Below are positions 13,319 through 25,151 of a stretch of 64,000 nucleotides of DNA, in pieces. Within the stretch, counting starts at the first letter, position 1. Every line of letters begins with the position of its first letter. The stretch covers positions 3,375,490 through 3,439,489 of the forward strand of contig JAQFVV010006311.1 of NCBI GenBank assembly GCA_028023455.1, in the 5' to 3' direction. The notes under the pieces are model-generated. The model had not been told where the DNA came from. It worked only from the letters and a program-made list of their open reading frames with translations, and did not search any database. Made by a program: the position numbers and the translations under genes. This DNA is from Epiperipatus broadwayi. Its lineage: Eukaryota; Onychophora; Udeonychophora; Euonychophora; Peripatidae.

Positions 13319-13942
13319 GAATGAAATACATGCCACATTTTCAATAAAAAGAATCTAAATTTATTTACATGGAAAAGTATAATTAAATCATCAAAATTTC
13401 TAAAATATTACTCATGAAAACATTAAATATGCACCTATGTTACTTACTATGCAATATATATAAGGAATTGTTGCAATAATACGTTAATTAAATTTTCTGG
13501 ATAAGATGGAGATTTGACACTTAAATTTTACACAGTTTCTCACTAAAATTACTGCATGATAGTGGAAAGTATTGTGTGATCGGGATTTTGTCAGTAATAA
13601 ATATACATTTTTTTAAAAAAAAAAAACAATTTCCCCACAAAATATATAAAAAAGTAACTTTTATTCAATTCTGTGATATATAATTAAAAAAAAAAAATAC
13701 ATGCAGCATTTTCAATAAATATATACGTAATTTATATGGAAAAGTATAATTACATTATCAAAATTTCTAAATTATTCATGAAAACACAAAATATACACAT
13801 ATGTTACTGTCCAAGTAATACGTTAATTAAATTATCTGGACAAGATGGAGATTTGATGTTAAAATTTTACACTGTTTCCCTCCAAAATGGTGTAATTGTG
13901 GAAAGCTGTTGTCAGAATGAAATTTTGACAATAACTGGCTAA
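13319..13942 (+). repeat. Imperfect direct duplication of about 270 bp
   Basis: The segment at 13319-13600 is repeated at about 13695-13942. Both contain TTTTCAATAAA, GGAAAAGTATAATTA, TCAAAATTTCTAAA, AATACGTTAATTAAATT and a GATGGAGATTTGA stretch in the same order. The open frame over the second copy is explained by this repeat and has no protein similarity I recognise. Confidence 0.65.
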
Positions 13943-14099
13943 ATACAAAAAAATCAGATCGGATATAAGATAAAAAAGATTGGAGATGCAATAAAAAATA
14001 TTGAGAAATGATAAGGAAACCACATTCTGCTGTGACATCAGATAACAAAATACTAGGATTTAATTGGAATTATTTGACTTAATCGCAATGATACATTCA

Positions 14100-14165
14100 T
14101 TATGGTTGTCAAAAGATGCCATAGGTCTAATACGTGCTGTGTCACCGGACTAATACGTAAATACC
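14100..14165. mobile_element. Remnant end of the TTAGTCC-type MITE
   Basis: The stretch around 14123-14156 (GGTCTAATACGTGCTGTGTC then GGACTAATACG) matches the right end of the element at 12181-12421. Only one end is present, so this is a fragment. Confidence 0.5.
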
Positions 14166-14880
14166 ATTTTTTCATAACTTTATTATCATAAGCATATATT
14201 ACAAGTACTATATATCTAAGACATTTACTTTCTTTTAAACTTTCAATAAGCTTAACACTGAATCTATTTAACATAATCATCCACAACATTCTTCATGTTC
14301 TCTGATAATAGTCTAGATATAATAAAAAATCTGCTCTGCCGTTTATCAGAACAAAAAGCATTCTCTTAAAGTAATAAGAATATCCTCCATATTTGAAAGT
14401 CATGAATTTATCAATAACTGGATATTATATCAGCAGTAGTAAATATAGCCTTATTTTTAAACTTGATTAAAAGTTCATTGATAGAAAAAGATACATATTT
14501 TTTTGACTACGGTAATAGCATTAAGCTGACATGCATCAAGAGATAATCTCACTGAATCATTTTTCTTTTTTACCACCACTAAAAGATTATTGCATAGGGA
14601 CTGGCAATATTCCATTATTCCTCATTCTATCTGTTGAAGTTGTTTTTTTCACCTCTTCTCTATACTAAAGAAATACTGAGTACACCTGGGTCTCGTTTTA
14701 CGCGATAGGTTCCTCAGAAAACACGCGCAAATGAAATCGCGCAAAAATAGACGTAACTTACATTGAAAAAGGAGAGATGCGATCTGTGATTTTTCAAAAT
14801 TTGCATAAAAGCAAAGCACCAACATAAAATTACTTTAAAATTCACGCAAAAAAAAAAAAAATAAGGAAATAAAATATGAC
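14166..14880. other. Non-coding stretch before the LINE, with a CpG-richer patch
   Basis: No gene is seen. At about 14693-14780 the base composition shifts: several CGCG-containing words (TACGCGATAGG, ACACGCGCAAAT, ATCGCGCAAAAATAG) occur close together. This could be part of an unidentified repeat immediately 5' of the LINE fragment. Confidence 0.4.
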
Positions 14881-14889
14881 TAATAAAAA

Positions 14890-16056
14890 ATGGATAATTA
14901 TAGAGAGAGGATGAAGTTAAATAGTAAATTGTTGGAGGACATTAATAAAAATGGAAGAGATGGGAGTAAAAAAAATTGGAATTACATTAAAAGGAGAAAT
15001 GTGGGGGAAAGAGAGATAGTATTAATAAATGATGAGGAAATAGAGTGTAGCTCTAGAGAAGAGGTAGAGAGAATCTTAAATAGATATGTAATGGATATAG
15101 AAAAGATGTTAGATGTGAAGGAAGTAGTGATAAAAAAAATGAAAGCAGTTAGTAATGAGAATATTAAGTTCACAAAAAATGAACTGAATGAGGCAGGGAC
15201 GAGATTGAAAAGTGGAAAGGCGAGAGGTTTAGATGGATGGGCAGCAGAGATGGCAATGAATTTAGGGCATAGAGCAAAAGCAAAGTTATTATCATGTTTT
15301 AATGAAATGGCACAGAAGACAGTTTTTCCGGTTAGTTGGAGTAATACAAGAATAATATTATTATTTAAAGGAAAGGGTAAGGATCATAGAAAGTTAAATA
15401 ATTATAGACCGATAGCGGTAACATCAGTTTTATATAAAGTTTTCTCATATGTGGTAGCTGGAAGAGTTGTAAAATGGATGGAAGAAAATAATGTAGTGGG
15501 GGAAATGCAAGGAGGTTTTAGGACAGATAGGCATATAGGAGATAGTTTGTTTGTAGTTACACAACTTATGGAGATGAGTAGGAATTCAGGTATATCATTA
15601 TATATGAGTTTTATAGATGTAGAGAAAGCATATGATAGAGTAAACAGAAATAGATTATGGGTAAGGTTAGCCAATTTGGGAATGGATGAAGCTTTAGTAA
15701 ATATTATTAAGAAATTATATGAAAATAATTATTATACTTACCAATTAGGAAATATAGAATCAGTTAAAGTTAAAAATGGGGTGGGATTAAGGCAAGGATG
15801 CCCTATGTCACCTATTTTGTTTTTGTTGTTTTTAAATGAAATGGAGAAAGCAATAGAAAGACTAGGAAGAGGGGTAGAGATACCACTAATAGGTGGCAAG
15901 GGAGTATATATTTTGTGGGGTCTTTTTTTTGCAGATATTTTTTTGTGTGCAGAGAGAAGAGAAGATATGGAAATTATGTTGAGGACATATGCAAGGGTGG
16001 GTAAAGAGATGGGGATTAAATTTAGTGAAGAAAAAATCAAATATAATGATGGTTAA
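14890..16056 (+). pseudogene. LINE reverse transcriptase, damaged catalytic motif
   Basis: This encodes the reverse transcriptase that would copy the element RNA at the nicked target. Visible motifs in the 388-residue frame are KSGKARGLDG (107-116), NNYRPIAVTSVLYK (170-183), the first catalytic aspartate in FIDVEKAYDRV (241-251), and RQGCPMSPILF (301-311). The usual F/Y-A-D-D motif reads FADIF (347-351): one aspartate codon is missing, as if three bases were deleted at about 15934-15939. The frame is lost at about 16050. The enzyme would be inactive. The family call is secure; the element clade is not. Confidence 0.85.
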
Positions 16057-16149
16057 TACTGGGGAGAGAAGATGTAGAATTTTTATTGGGGGATATAAAG
16101 TTAAGTGTGGTGGATAGATATAAGTATTTTGGAATCATCTTATGTAATT

Positions 16150-17124
16150 AAGAAAATTGCTTGGATGAATGGGAGAAAAAATTGATAAATGAAGCAAAGA
16201 AAAGAAAGGGTTTGGTAAAGAAACTAACAGTATTTTCATATAATAAATATGATGTAGCTAGAATAGTATGGAAGGGAGTTGCAGTAGCAGGGTTAACATA
16301 TGGTAATGATGCATTATGTGTTAGTAAAAGGGTTTTAGATTATTTAGAGAAAGTACAAAGGAAAGTAGGAAGACATGCATTAGATGCAGAGATGTGGACA
16401 GCAAAGGAGGCAATTCAAGGAGAAATGGGATGGTCAAGTTTTTATATGAGAGATGCAAAAAGTAAAATGAAAATGTTTTGTAGGTTGCAGTTTATGGATA
16501 GTAAAAGAATAGCAAAAATAGTGTTCAATTGGGTTATGATGGGTGAGAAAGGTAATGCGGTATGCGAAAGATTTGGATAAAGAATTTATATCAGTATACT
16601 TGTATAAAAGGTGGGATGATTGTGTTAGGAGGATTGTTGAGTGTTATAGTGGTAAGGAATGGGATAAAAGAATAGAAGCATTAATAAAAAATAGGGAGTT
16701 GGAGAACTAGTATGAAAAGAAGAGTTTAAATATATATAGAAGTAAACGGAATATTGGATGTGAGTTAATTTATGATAATAGTAAGGAAAGTAGTTTATTA
16801 TTTAAGGCTCGAACGGGATCTTTAGCAACAAGGGAATATACATGTAAATGGAAAACCATGGATAATTTAGTGTGCAGATTGTGTAAGGAAGGTATAGAAA
16901 ATATTAGGCACCTGTTAATTGAATGTAAATGCTTGAAAGCAGACAGGGTACAGATAATGAAGTTATGGGAGGATAGACATGAACAAAGTGACTATACAGA
17001 AAGTGAGTTATTAGTTTTTATGTTGGGTTTGCGAAGTGATAAGGGGGATTTAGATATAAAGGCCATAGATTTGACAAAGTTTATGTTGTGGAAATGGGAT
17101 GGGGCAGAATATGGGAAGACTTAA
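16150..17124 (+). pseudogene. LINE C-terminal region with Cys/His motif
   Basis: This continues the LINE protein after the reverse transcriptase. The first block (to about 16575) includes QRKVGRHALDA and QGEMGWSSF, a conserved thumb and post-RT region of many animal LINEs. After a frameshift near 16565 the frame continues to 17124 with an internal TAG near 16710. It ends with a C-x2-C-x8-H-x4-C motif (CRLC...H...C, about 16873-16926) thought to bind nucleic acid. It is a relic of the same insertion as the upstream RT block. Confidence 0.75.
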
Positions 17125-17215
17125 GAGTGGGGAATGGAGAATAAAATGGCTAACAGGTTTATCTGGGCATAATTGCTGAGATATTCTTGACTTCGTTTAA
17201 GGAGAAGCCAAATAC

Positions 17216-17236
17216 ATCACATCACATCACATAGTA
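17216..17236 (+). repeat. LINE 3' tail, (TCACA)n
   Basis: About four tandem copies of CATCA/TCACA follow the LINE 3' untranslated region. Such short tandem tails are typical of several LINE clades that lack poly(A). Confidence 0.7.
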
Positions 17237-17919
17237 AATCACTTTATAGTTAACATCTATTTGACAGGGTCTCCATAATAAACTTGAGCCTTTGTTGTTC
17301 ATAGGATTTCTGCAGCGCATGTTCCCTTGGAAAAAAAAGTTATAAAATATTAAATAATTGGACTGTATTAAAATGATTGAGTTAAAACCACACTTGTATT
17401 TTGCCTTAAAATTAGATCATGTTAGTTGGAAGTGCTATGAAAGTAGAATTGGAAACATAAATAGTAGTGAAAATGAATATAATACATTTTTAAAGCCATA
17501 CTTAATTGCCTTTGTTTTTAATTTAATTATAACATTAACAGCCATTGTGTCCTCTGACAAGAACATAAATTATAATTAGTAGAGACCCCCGTAAGATTAT
17601 GCCTTGAAATCATTATGTGACCATAATACGTAAACAAATTAATACTACAATTGTTGAAGAATCTTCTTGAACTAGTGCTAGGCTATATGCCTAGTGATGC
17701 GCCCATACCGGTTACGATAATATGGGTAATTTTTGAAATTTTGCGGACATAGGGACGTTTTGTAGTGTTACAATAATAAAATATTAAATTTGCCAAAATT
17801 ATTTATTTATCCTAACTTATAATTCTCAATTTTTAATTTATAAGTGGCATGGAAATCAGGATATTTATCTAATGTACAACCCCTATTAATCCCCTCCCCC
17901 CAACACACACACCTTTATC
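17237..17919. other. Non-coding spacer
   Basis: No gene is seen. A short GC-richer patch at about 17695-17765 (ACCGGTTACG) is unexplained. Confidence 0.4.
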
Positions 17920-18575
17920 ACATTAGCCCATTATAACAATCACATTAGCCCATTATAACAAACACATTGGAAATATAAATCATAAGATGAGATCTCACAT
18001 GAATCGATAACTATCAATTTCAAATAAAATAAATACATCAATGAATGAATGAATTGAAATAAAACCCACCAAGTAAATAAACAATAAATTTTATTTACAG
18101 AAATGTGTAGGAATAATATAAAGTAAATCAAAAAAAGCATAAAAATGAATAAATAAATACCTGATAAGAATACTTACTTGAAAAACTTCATTGAATTTCT
18201 TCAAAAATGTTTTATTAGTACAGCCTTTATTGAAATTCTCACTATCTTTTCAAAAAAAAAAAAAGTAACTTAAAATAAATGTGTTGAAACTACTTTATAC
18301 AAGTAAGAAAGTTATATTTACTGCTTAGATTCACACGTTTGTAGAATAATAAATTATATTAATACCAAAACAAGAACACAAATTATCAAGTTTACACTCG
18401 AATTATTTCTCATAATGGTTTAATTTTATCTGTGATATATTTGTTTGTGAAAATGTTTTTTTTCTGAATTTGGCAGAAAAGTTGAATTAATATTTCAGTT
18501 AAATCGCTCATTCCTTAAATATCAGTTAAGATATTTGCATTGCCAAAAAAACAATTAATTTCCTTTACATTTATG
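17920..18575 (+). repeat. Diverged direct repeat, copy B
   Basis: This is the partner of 11460-12145, in the same orientation and with landmarks in the same order. It starts with a short tandem duplication of CACATTAGCCCATTATAACAA (about 17920-17963) that copy A lacks. Confidence 0.6.
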
Positions 18576-21102
18576 TTTGGCTTGGTAAAATAAATGTAAA
18601 CAAATTTTCTCATAACTTGCTTAACAATGAATCCACTTAACTTTTTCATTAAATATTGAAATTATCTTCAACTTTTCACAGGCAAAGCAGCCATATTGAA
18701 TATTTAAAAAATTATGTTAAACCACAAATTTTATCATAACTTAAGTTTGTATTATTCAAAAATGACATAATATATATTGTTTGAAATATAAAACACCAAA
18801 GAATGTAATTAAGGTGAAAAAAATAGTTATTGATATTCAAAGTAATAAAAAAAAGAATAAAAGTTAATATTTCTAATAATTATTTTCATATTATTTCATA
18901 AATTCAAAATTATCATGCATATATGTTAAAGGTATAATTTTGTTAGTAGATTAGTTGGATTCATCCTAAAATTTCTAAAAAAATTGGTATATAATAACCC
19001 TTACCTAAGGTATTCCATCACTTGAACACTTCGTAGAATAAAGGCATTAGTATCTTTCATTTTTCCTAGTAGCCCTTCAAAACGTATTTCCATACAGGAG
19101 CTTTGCAATGAATATATTATCCCTAATAATATCTCTTATAACAAGTAGTTAATATTGATCAATAATTAGTATAATTTGAATATTATAATAAAAAACAATG
19201 TTTGTTATTTATTAAAAATTACTACTAAAATAGTCACTATACAAAATAAAATAAAATGTGAATGAAATACTAAATTCATTATAGAGTTAAGCTTGAGGTA
19301 CATAAGTTAGTAGTTTAGAGTCAGTGCGATGCAGTATTATTTAATCTATCTTTATAGGCTTTGAGAGCTCATATTGTTTCATGCTACTATGACCACAAAC
19401 TTAGTAATAGATTCATCAACTGCTACCTCTCTTTTGCATTTTTTAAATTTACATTGTAATAGTGTATAATCAGCTTAAGAATATATACTGTCAATATCTT
19501 TACTTTTAGCATTTGCGTATTTTTATTATTATTAAAATGCAGACAAGACACTATAGAAAAATCTAAATTGGCTCATAATATTTGCAAAATATATTTATCT
19601 TTGTCTCATATAACTTAATTCATATAGTGGACCCAAGCCCACATCATACCAAAAAATGTAGATAATTCAAAAGATAAATTTACACAATCACAAGCTATTT
19701 TTTTGATCAGCACGTATGTTAGTTTCAATAATAATTTTTCATATATTTTTTATCAAATATAAATTCAAATAATAATTAAAAAATATATAAAAATAAATAC
19801 TTACCATTGGCTCCCAATAATGTTCATTCAACTAAACTCATGGGTGTAAACTTGTATTTTTTTCTGATATAATTTTCAGGGTGAATATTGTTCCATTAAT
19901 GCTGAAAAAAACTGAAAGACAAAAAAATTTAATTTACTTGATTACAAAAATTATCGTAAAATTTTTAATTTTCATCATAGAAAAATAAAACTTACCTTTT
20001 CTGAAATTAGAAAGAAAGATGAAAACGAAAATGTAAAAAGCACATGCATAGGCTGTGTAGATTTCTGTTAATACTAAGCTGAAACTGGATGTTTGTAATT
20101 TGAAAATTCATGGTCGCATTATGCAGTTGTAAGAATAAAGAGGTTTAATTAAAGTAATATTTATAACATTAAATTGTAAGTTCTTAAACAACAAAATCAT
20201 AAGATGATGATAATTATTTATCCTTCAATAATGCATAAAAATTAATATATTTGTCCAATTTCACAAAATATAACATTCACTGACACATTAAATTATGTAT
20301 ATAGAGAAAATTAATATTGGTAGCTATTTCTACATGCTTATTAAAAAAATATACATATAATGTCAGTATAAAGTCTTCAAATAAGAATACTTATCTTTAC
20401 ATATACAAAGTATATGAAGTTTTAAAATTTTAAATGTTATTTTTAGCATTATTTTTTTTTATCTCATGCTATTAAAGGAAATAAAATGCAATTAAATACT
20501 TTTTTCCTTATAGTTATTTTGTAACAACAAAACAAAAATATCTTCAGAACCATATTATCATTTGCATTATGTTATATGTATTGCTCATTGTAAGCATTTT
20601 TTTTTTTTTCTGGTCCAATGTTCTTTGATCTTTTTTTTTTTCCAGTGATGAAATGTTTATTCATCAAAAAACAAAAAACAGATACAATAAAATAAATGAA
20701 ATTACAGGAGCAACATGGTAAGAGTGGAAGGATACATGTAAAAGGGAATGGAAAGTGGAGAGGGGAAATGGTGTGTAGTCCAGACCGGTTGCCAATCACA
20801 GACAATACTTCAAAGACATTATCTGTTTTCTTTTGGAATAGTCTTAGCAATTGAAGATTATGCAGATTAGTTATAAGAGAAAGGTTCGAATTTTAAATCA
20901 TTTGACAGAATAAACTTTCACCTAGCCATTTTGTTTGTAAATAACCAAATAAAAAAATATATATATTATCAGTTCTAAAAGAAAAATCCCTTTTAGTTTC
21001 ACTGCTTCAAAAGTTTTTGCTTTTTTTTTTATATTAGAATAACATATTCTGTGACAAATTCTTTTGTTTTATAAATTAATCATCATAAATAAAAGATATC
21101 GG
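18576..21102. other. Non-coding AT-rich stretch
   Basis: No gene is seen. At about 20570-20850 a less AT-rich patch with T runs resembles a transcript 3' end on the minus strand, but I cannot tie it to any gene. Confidence 0.4.
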
Positions 21103-23917
21103 TGCTTTTCTCAAGAACTAGACAAGCCACCAGGTGGCGCTGCAGAACCACCAAGAAGCCTGCAATTGATAAATTTTTTTTTTAATATTTGCTAAAAATC
21201 GTTTAATTTTAGAAGTGGTAGACCCCCCCCCCCGGCGCACGAGACAAATCGGTCAAAATCGCTGAAATTGAAATGTAAAAAAAAAAATAGCTAAAAATCA
21301 GTTAATTTTAGAAATGGTAGACCCCCCCCTCTGCACGAAACAAATCTGTCAAAATTGCTGAAACTAAAAAGTATAATTGGAAAAAAAAATTATAATAAAA
21401 GCCTACGAAATTAAACAAAAACATATTAAATGTCAAAGCGATTTAAAAAAGAATCACTCTTCAGTTATATAACTAACAGATAATAATTCAAACCTCGTAG
21501 TAACCTGTAATAGCGTATTAGTTTATATCAAAAATTATTGCAAATAAAAAATCGCACATATATAAAATCAACAACACAGAAATAAAATAATCAGAATAGA
21601 AAATTTAAATTTAAAACAAAAGTTGATTATAACATCTGAGGCGAATAATGTTTATAAATCACCCTCCCCTCCCACACGAAGTGTTCAATGAAAAATAAGT
21701 AAAGTGCAAATTATGAATGCTATTTTAAAAATCCTATGAAATAAATGGGTAAAAAAATATATAATAAAAGCCTACTACATTAAACAAAAACATACTAAAT
21801 CTCAAAGCGATTTAAAAAGGTAAAAGTATTTTTAAAATGCAAAAATAAAAGCACGAAAAATGGCGGGAAATGTGTTAAAAAAGAATGTCTCAGTTATCTA
21901 ACTAACAGATATAATAATAATTCAAACCTTAATAACAGACTAATACATATAAAGTAATCATTGTTCCTATTAATCTCTAATAGCGTCATTAGTTTAAATT
22001 CAGTTAATATGTTACTCTATTAGTACTCGGATTAAGTCGTGCAAATATAAAATAAACAAAATAGAAATAAAATAATCATAATAGAAAATACAATTTGAAA
22101 GTAATTTACCAATTTCCCTGGAGAATGAGTTCATCTTTCAGCAGGTCGTTGAATACACATAAACAGGTCTTTTGCCTTCATTTGTTTGCGTGTTAGTTTT
22201 TGATTAAATGTCTGTTTATTAGTTGTTTTAATTCTAATTTGTTGTGCACGTTATGTGTCCATAAAAAGCCGTATAAACTTTAAAACTTATGGAATGGAAT
22301 GTGTACAGCAGTTTTCATTCGAACTTTTTGAAATGCCACATTTCATACAATAAATAAAAAGTATTACATCTTAGGGTTAAGTTTTGTCTTCATTAAAGCA
22401 CAAACTAAATAGAACAGTAATGTTTTCATTTTACTTCCTGTCATCCCAAAGCCAAATAAAAAGTAATAACGTAGGAAGCCCCTCCCAAAAAACCCCAGAA
22501 AGCAGTTAAAACATTGGAGTTTTATATTATATAAATTGTTACATTTACCATTTTCAAAGTCCCTCCATTCACAATTTATAAATATATGTTCAGTATTGAT
22601 ACAAGAAAATAAAGTTTTTTAAAAGAAAGAGAAGGATTTTTAATTTGTTGATATTATTGATTTATAATTTAAAACGAGAAAAAGTATTATTTTCCATTTT
22701 TTAAAAAAATACTTTCACTTTCTCAAAACATAGAGATTAATTTCCCCGCGACAAAACTTGCAAAATCAACCAGTCACATGACCAGAGTTCTGGAAATTTC
22801 TTTATACTACATATAGTACCAAAAATGTTTAGCTATTTTTTCAGTTTTATTCAACGACCTGCTGAAAGATGAATTCACTCTCCAGGGAAATTACTTTCAA
22901 ATTGTATTTTCTATTCTGATTATTTTATTTCTATTTTGTTTATTTTATATATGTGCGACTTAATCCGAGTACTTACAATATTTTTGATATAAACTAGTAA
23001 TAGAGTAACATATTAACTGAATTTAAACTAATGACGCTATTATAAATTAATAGGAACAATGATTACTTTATAGTCTGTTATTAAGGTTTGAATTATTATT
23101 ATATCTGTTAGTTAGATAACTGAGACATTCTTTTTTAACACATTTCCCGCCATTTTTTGTGCTGTTATTTTTGCATTTTAAAAATACTTTTACCTTTTTA
23201 AATCGCTTTGAGATTTAGTATGTTTTTGTTTAATGTTGTAGGCTTTTATTATATATATTTTTTCCCATTTATTTCATAGGATTTTAAAAATAGCATTCAT
23301 AATTTGCACTTTACTTATTTTTTATTGAACACTTCGTGTGGGAGGGGAGGGGGATTTATAAACATTATTTGCCTCAGATGTTATAATCAACTTTTGTTTT
23401 AAATTTAAATTTTCTATTCTGATTATTTTATTTCTGTGTTGTTGATTTTATATATGTGCGATTTTTTATTTGCAATAATTTTTGATATAAACTAATACGC
23501 TATTACAGGTTACTACGAGGTTTGAATTTTTATCTGTTAGTTATATAACTGAAGAGTGATTCTTTTTTAAATCGCTTTGACATTTAGTATGTTTTTGTTT
23601 AATTTCGTAGGCTTTTATTATAATTTTTTTTTCCAATTATACATTTTAATTTCAGTGATTTTGACAGATTTGTCTCGTGCGGCGGGGGGGGGGTCTACCA
23701 TTTCTAAAATTAACTGATTTTTAGCTATTTTGTTTTTTACATTTCAATTTCAGCGATTTTGACCAATTTGTGTCGTGCGCAGGGGGTGTGTGTGTGGTGT
23801 CTACCACTTCTAAAATTAAGCGATTTTTAGCGAATATTAAAAAAAAATTATCAATTGCAGGCTTCTTGGTGGTTCTGCAGCGCTGCCTGGTGGCTCGTCC
23901 AGTTCTTGAGAAAAGCA
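21103..23917. mobile_element. Long inverted repeat (foldback), about 2.8 kb
   Basis: The left arm (21103-22155) and right arm (22848-23917) are near-complete inverted copies. They run from TGCTTTTCTCAAGAACT at the outer ends to GGTCGTTGAATA at the inner ends, with a 692-bp spacer of unrelated sequence. Each arm is itself built of repeats: two copies of a GGTAGACCCCCCC-containing unit of about 100 bp near the outer end, and two diverged direct halves sharing AAAGCCTAC, CAAAGCGATTTAAAAA and ACTAACAGAT. No transposase frame is seen and no clear target duplication. A transcript across it would form a hairpin of about 1 kb. It could be a foldback transposon or a head-to-head duplicated non-autonomous element. 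Confidence 0.85.
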
Positions 23918-24353
23918 TAAGTCAATGTTTTATTCATATAATTATTAAAAATTATTTTAATAGATTAAATTGACTTATTTATTATTACTGCTTTTTTTTA
24001 TTTTGAATTACTAAATTTATTATTAGTAAGGATCTTTTCTTTTTTTGTCCAATAAATGAATATGTCGATTGGAGTGTTTACATTCATTTAACATAAACAT
24101 GCATCTTTATACAACACATATTTACCTTTACTATTCATAACAAATATAAAAATCATGCTTTACTACTTTCAAATTATTGTGCCCTTACATTTATGATAAG
24201 ATCTAAGTTAATCACTCCAAAGAAACTAATTGAACAATCTTGCTAGCATTTTGTTTTCTATTATTTATTTCAATTATCTTCGATTTCACTATCTTGTTAT
24301 GTTGACGATTGTAGATTCAATTTATATACATATAGACACACACATTAATAGAA
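23918..24353. other. Spacer between the foldback and the ANKRD49 3' end
   Basis: AT-rich with no feature beyond the presumed transcript end of the ANKRD49 gene, which reads leftward into this region. Confidence 0.4.
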
Positions 24354-24359
24354 TTTATT
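24354..24359 (-). terminator. Candidate polyadenylation signal for ANKRD49
   Basis: AATAAA on the minus strand lies about 135 bases downstream of the ANKRD49 stop codon. It is the first canonical hexamer I find in that direction. Confidence 0.5.
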
Positions 24360-24494
24360 ATCAATGACATTACTGAACAAAGCAATTTACAAAATATTAA
24401 AGTTCAGATAAAGTGAAGTGTTTGCTTTAATAACTAAGCAGCATTAAATAAAAATTTCTTAGAAATCATACTTATTAAAAGACCATTTTCATAT

Positions 24495-25121
24495 TTACAG
24501 AACATTTATGTGATCATCAGTTATTTCAAAAAGATAATAAAATGAACTGCTTCGACGAGCTACATCATAAGCACTGTCACCATTCCCACTAAGAATAGAA
24601 GCGTTTATATAACGATTCATTAAAAGCAGTTCCAAAATTTGTTGACTCCTGCTTTTACTTGCAGCAAGATGGAGTGGAGTCAATCCTCCATGACTCTGAC
24701 TATTAATATCAGCTCCATTTTGAAGAAGTAAAGAGACAATGTCTGTACACAACCAATGACAAGCACTATGCAATGGTTGCCAGCCATTGTTTGTGGTGGC
24801 TAAGATATTTGCTTCTTTTGCTAGTAGAAATTCAACAATCTTTAAATTATTGCCATAGCATGCACGATGTAAAGCTGTATATCCATCTTGATCACTGCTA
24901 TTTATTATTTTTGGTTGATTATGTAAAATATCTTTGACAACTGGTAAATTGTTTTTATGGGCTGCTGATAATAACTGCATTTCAATAGTTAATGGCACAT
25001 TAGAATCTTCATCTTCTTCTTCACTCTCACTCCAATATGCTGATGGAGGCTTTTCTTTCAATTCTGAATCAATTTCATCAAAATCTGCTAAGTTTTTAAC
25101 AGCTGCAGAAACATGAGACAT
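24495..25121 (-). CDS. ANKRD49: Ankyrin repeat domain-containing protein 49 homologue
   Basis: Predicted protein of 208 residues. In vertebrates ANKRD49 is a small acidic ankyrin-repeat protein described as a nuclear regulator in spermatogenesis and autophagy; that role is from the family. Seen here: an acidic stretch WSESEEEDEDS (30-40), about four ankyrin repeats (48-78, 79-110 with DGYTALHRACYGNN, 112-143 with GWQPLHSACHW, 145-177 with GLTPLHLAASKSRSQ), then the family signature LELLLMNRYI (163-172) and DVARRSSSFYYLFEI (186-200). Length is close to the roughly 240 of the human protein. The frame is open a further 10 codons upstream, but the ATG at 25121 follows TTGTTTATTTCAG, a strong splice acceptor, so I start there. 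A 5' exon should lie further right. The single intact non-repetitive frame indicates a functional gene. Confidence 0.9.
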   Translation of the reverse strand: MSHVSAAVKNLADFDEIDSELKEKPPSAYWSESEEEDEDSNVPLTIEMQLLSAAHKNNLPVVKDILHNQPKIINSSDQDGYTALHRACYGNNLKIVEFLLAKEANILATTNNGWQPLHSACHWLCTDIVSLLLQNGADINSQSHGGLTPLHLAASKSRSQQILELLLMNRYINASILSGNGDSAYDVARRSSSFYYLFEITDDHINVL

Positions 25122-25135
25122 CTGAAATAAACAAT
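25122..25135 (-). other. Splice acceptor 5' of the ANKRD49 coding exon
   Basis: On the minus strand TTGTTTATTTCAG ends exactly before the ATG. This implies a spliced leader exon (5' UTR, or a few N-terminal codons) upstream; I could not identify it. Confidence 0.65.
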
Positions 25136-25151
25136 TCTCCAACATTAACAA

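Larger units (their letters stand above)
14881..17236 (+). mobile_element. LINE (non-LTR retrotransposon), 5'-truncated and defective
   Basis: The body runs from the linker upstream of the reverse transcriptase to a 3' tail of (TCACA)n-type repeats at 17216-17236. The apurinic endonuclease domain expected upstream is absent, so the copy is 5'-truncated at about 14880. Three coding blocks in two reading frames (14890-16056, about 16150-16580, about 16561-17124) show at least two frameshifts and an in-frame TAG near 16710. The short tandem tail and the C-terminal Cys/His motif indicate a LINE, but I cannot assign the clade with confidence. Confidence 0.85.

Noticed and set aside
13736-13942. 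68-codon frame and the antisense frame over the same bases
   Set aside because: Explained by the imperfect direct duplication 13319-13942; the sister copy is not open.
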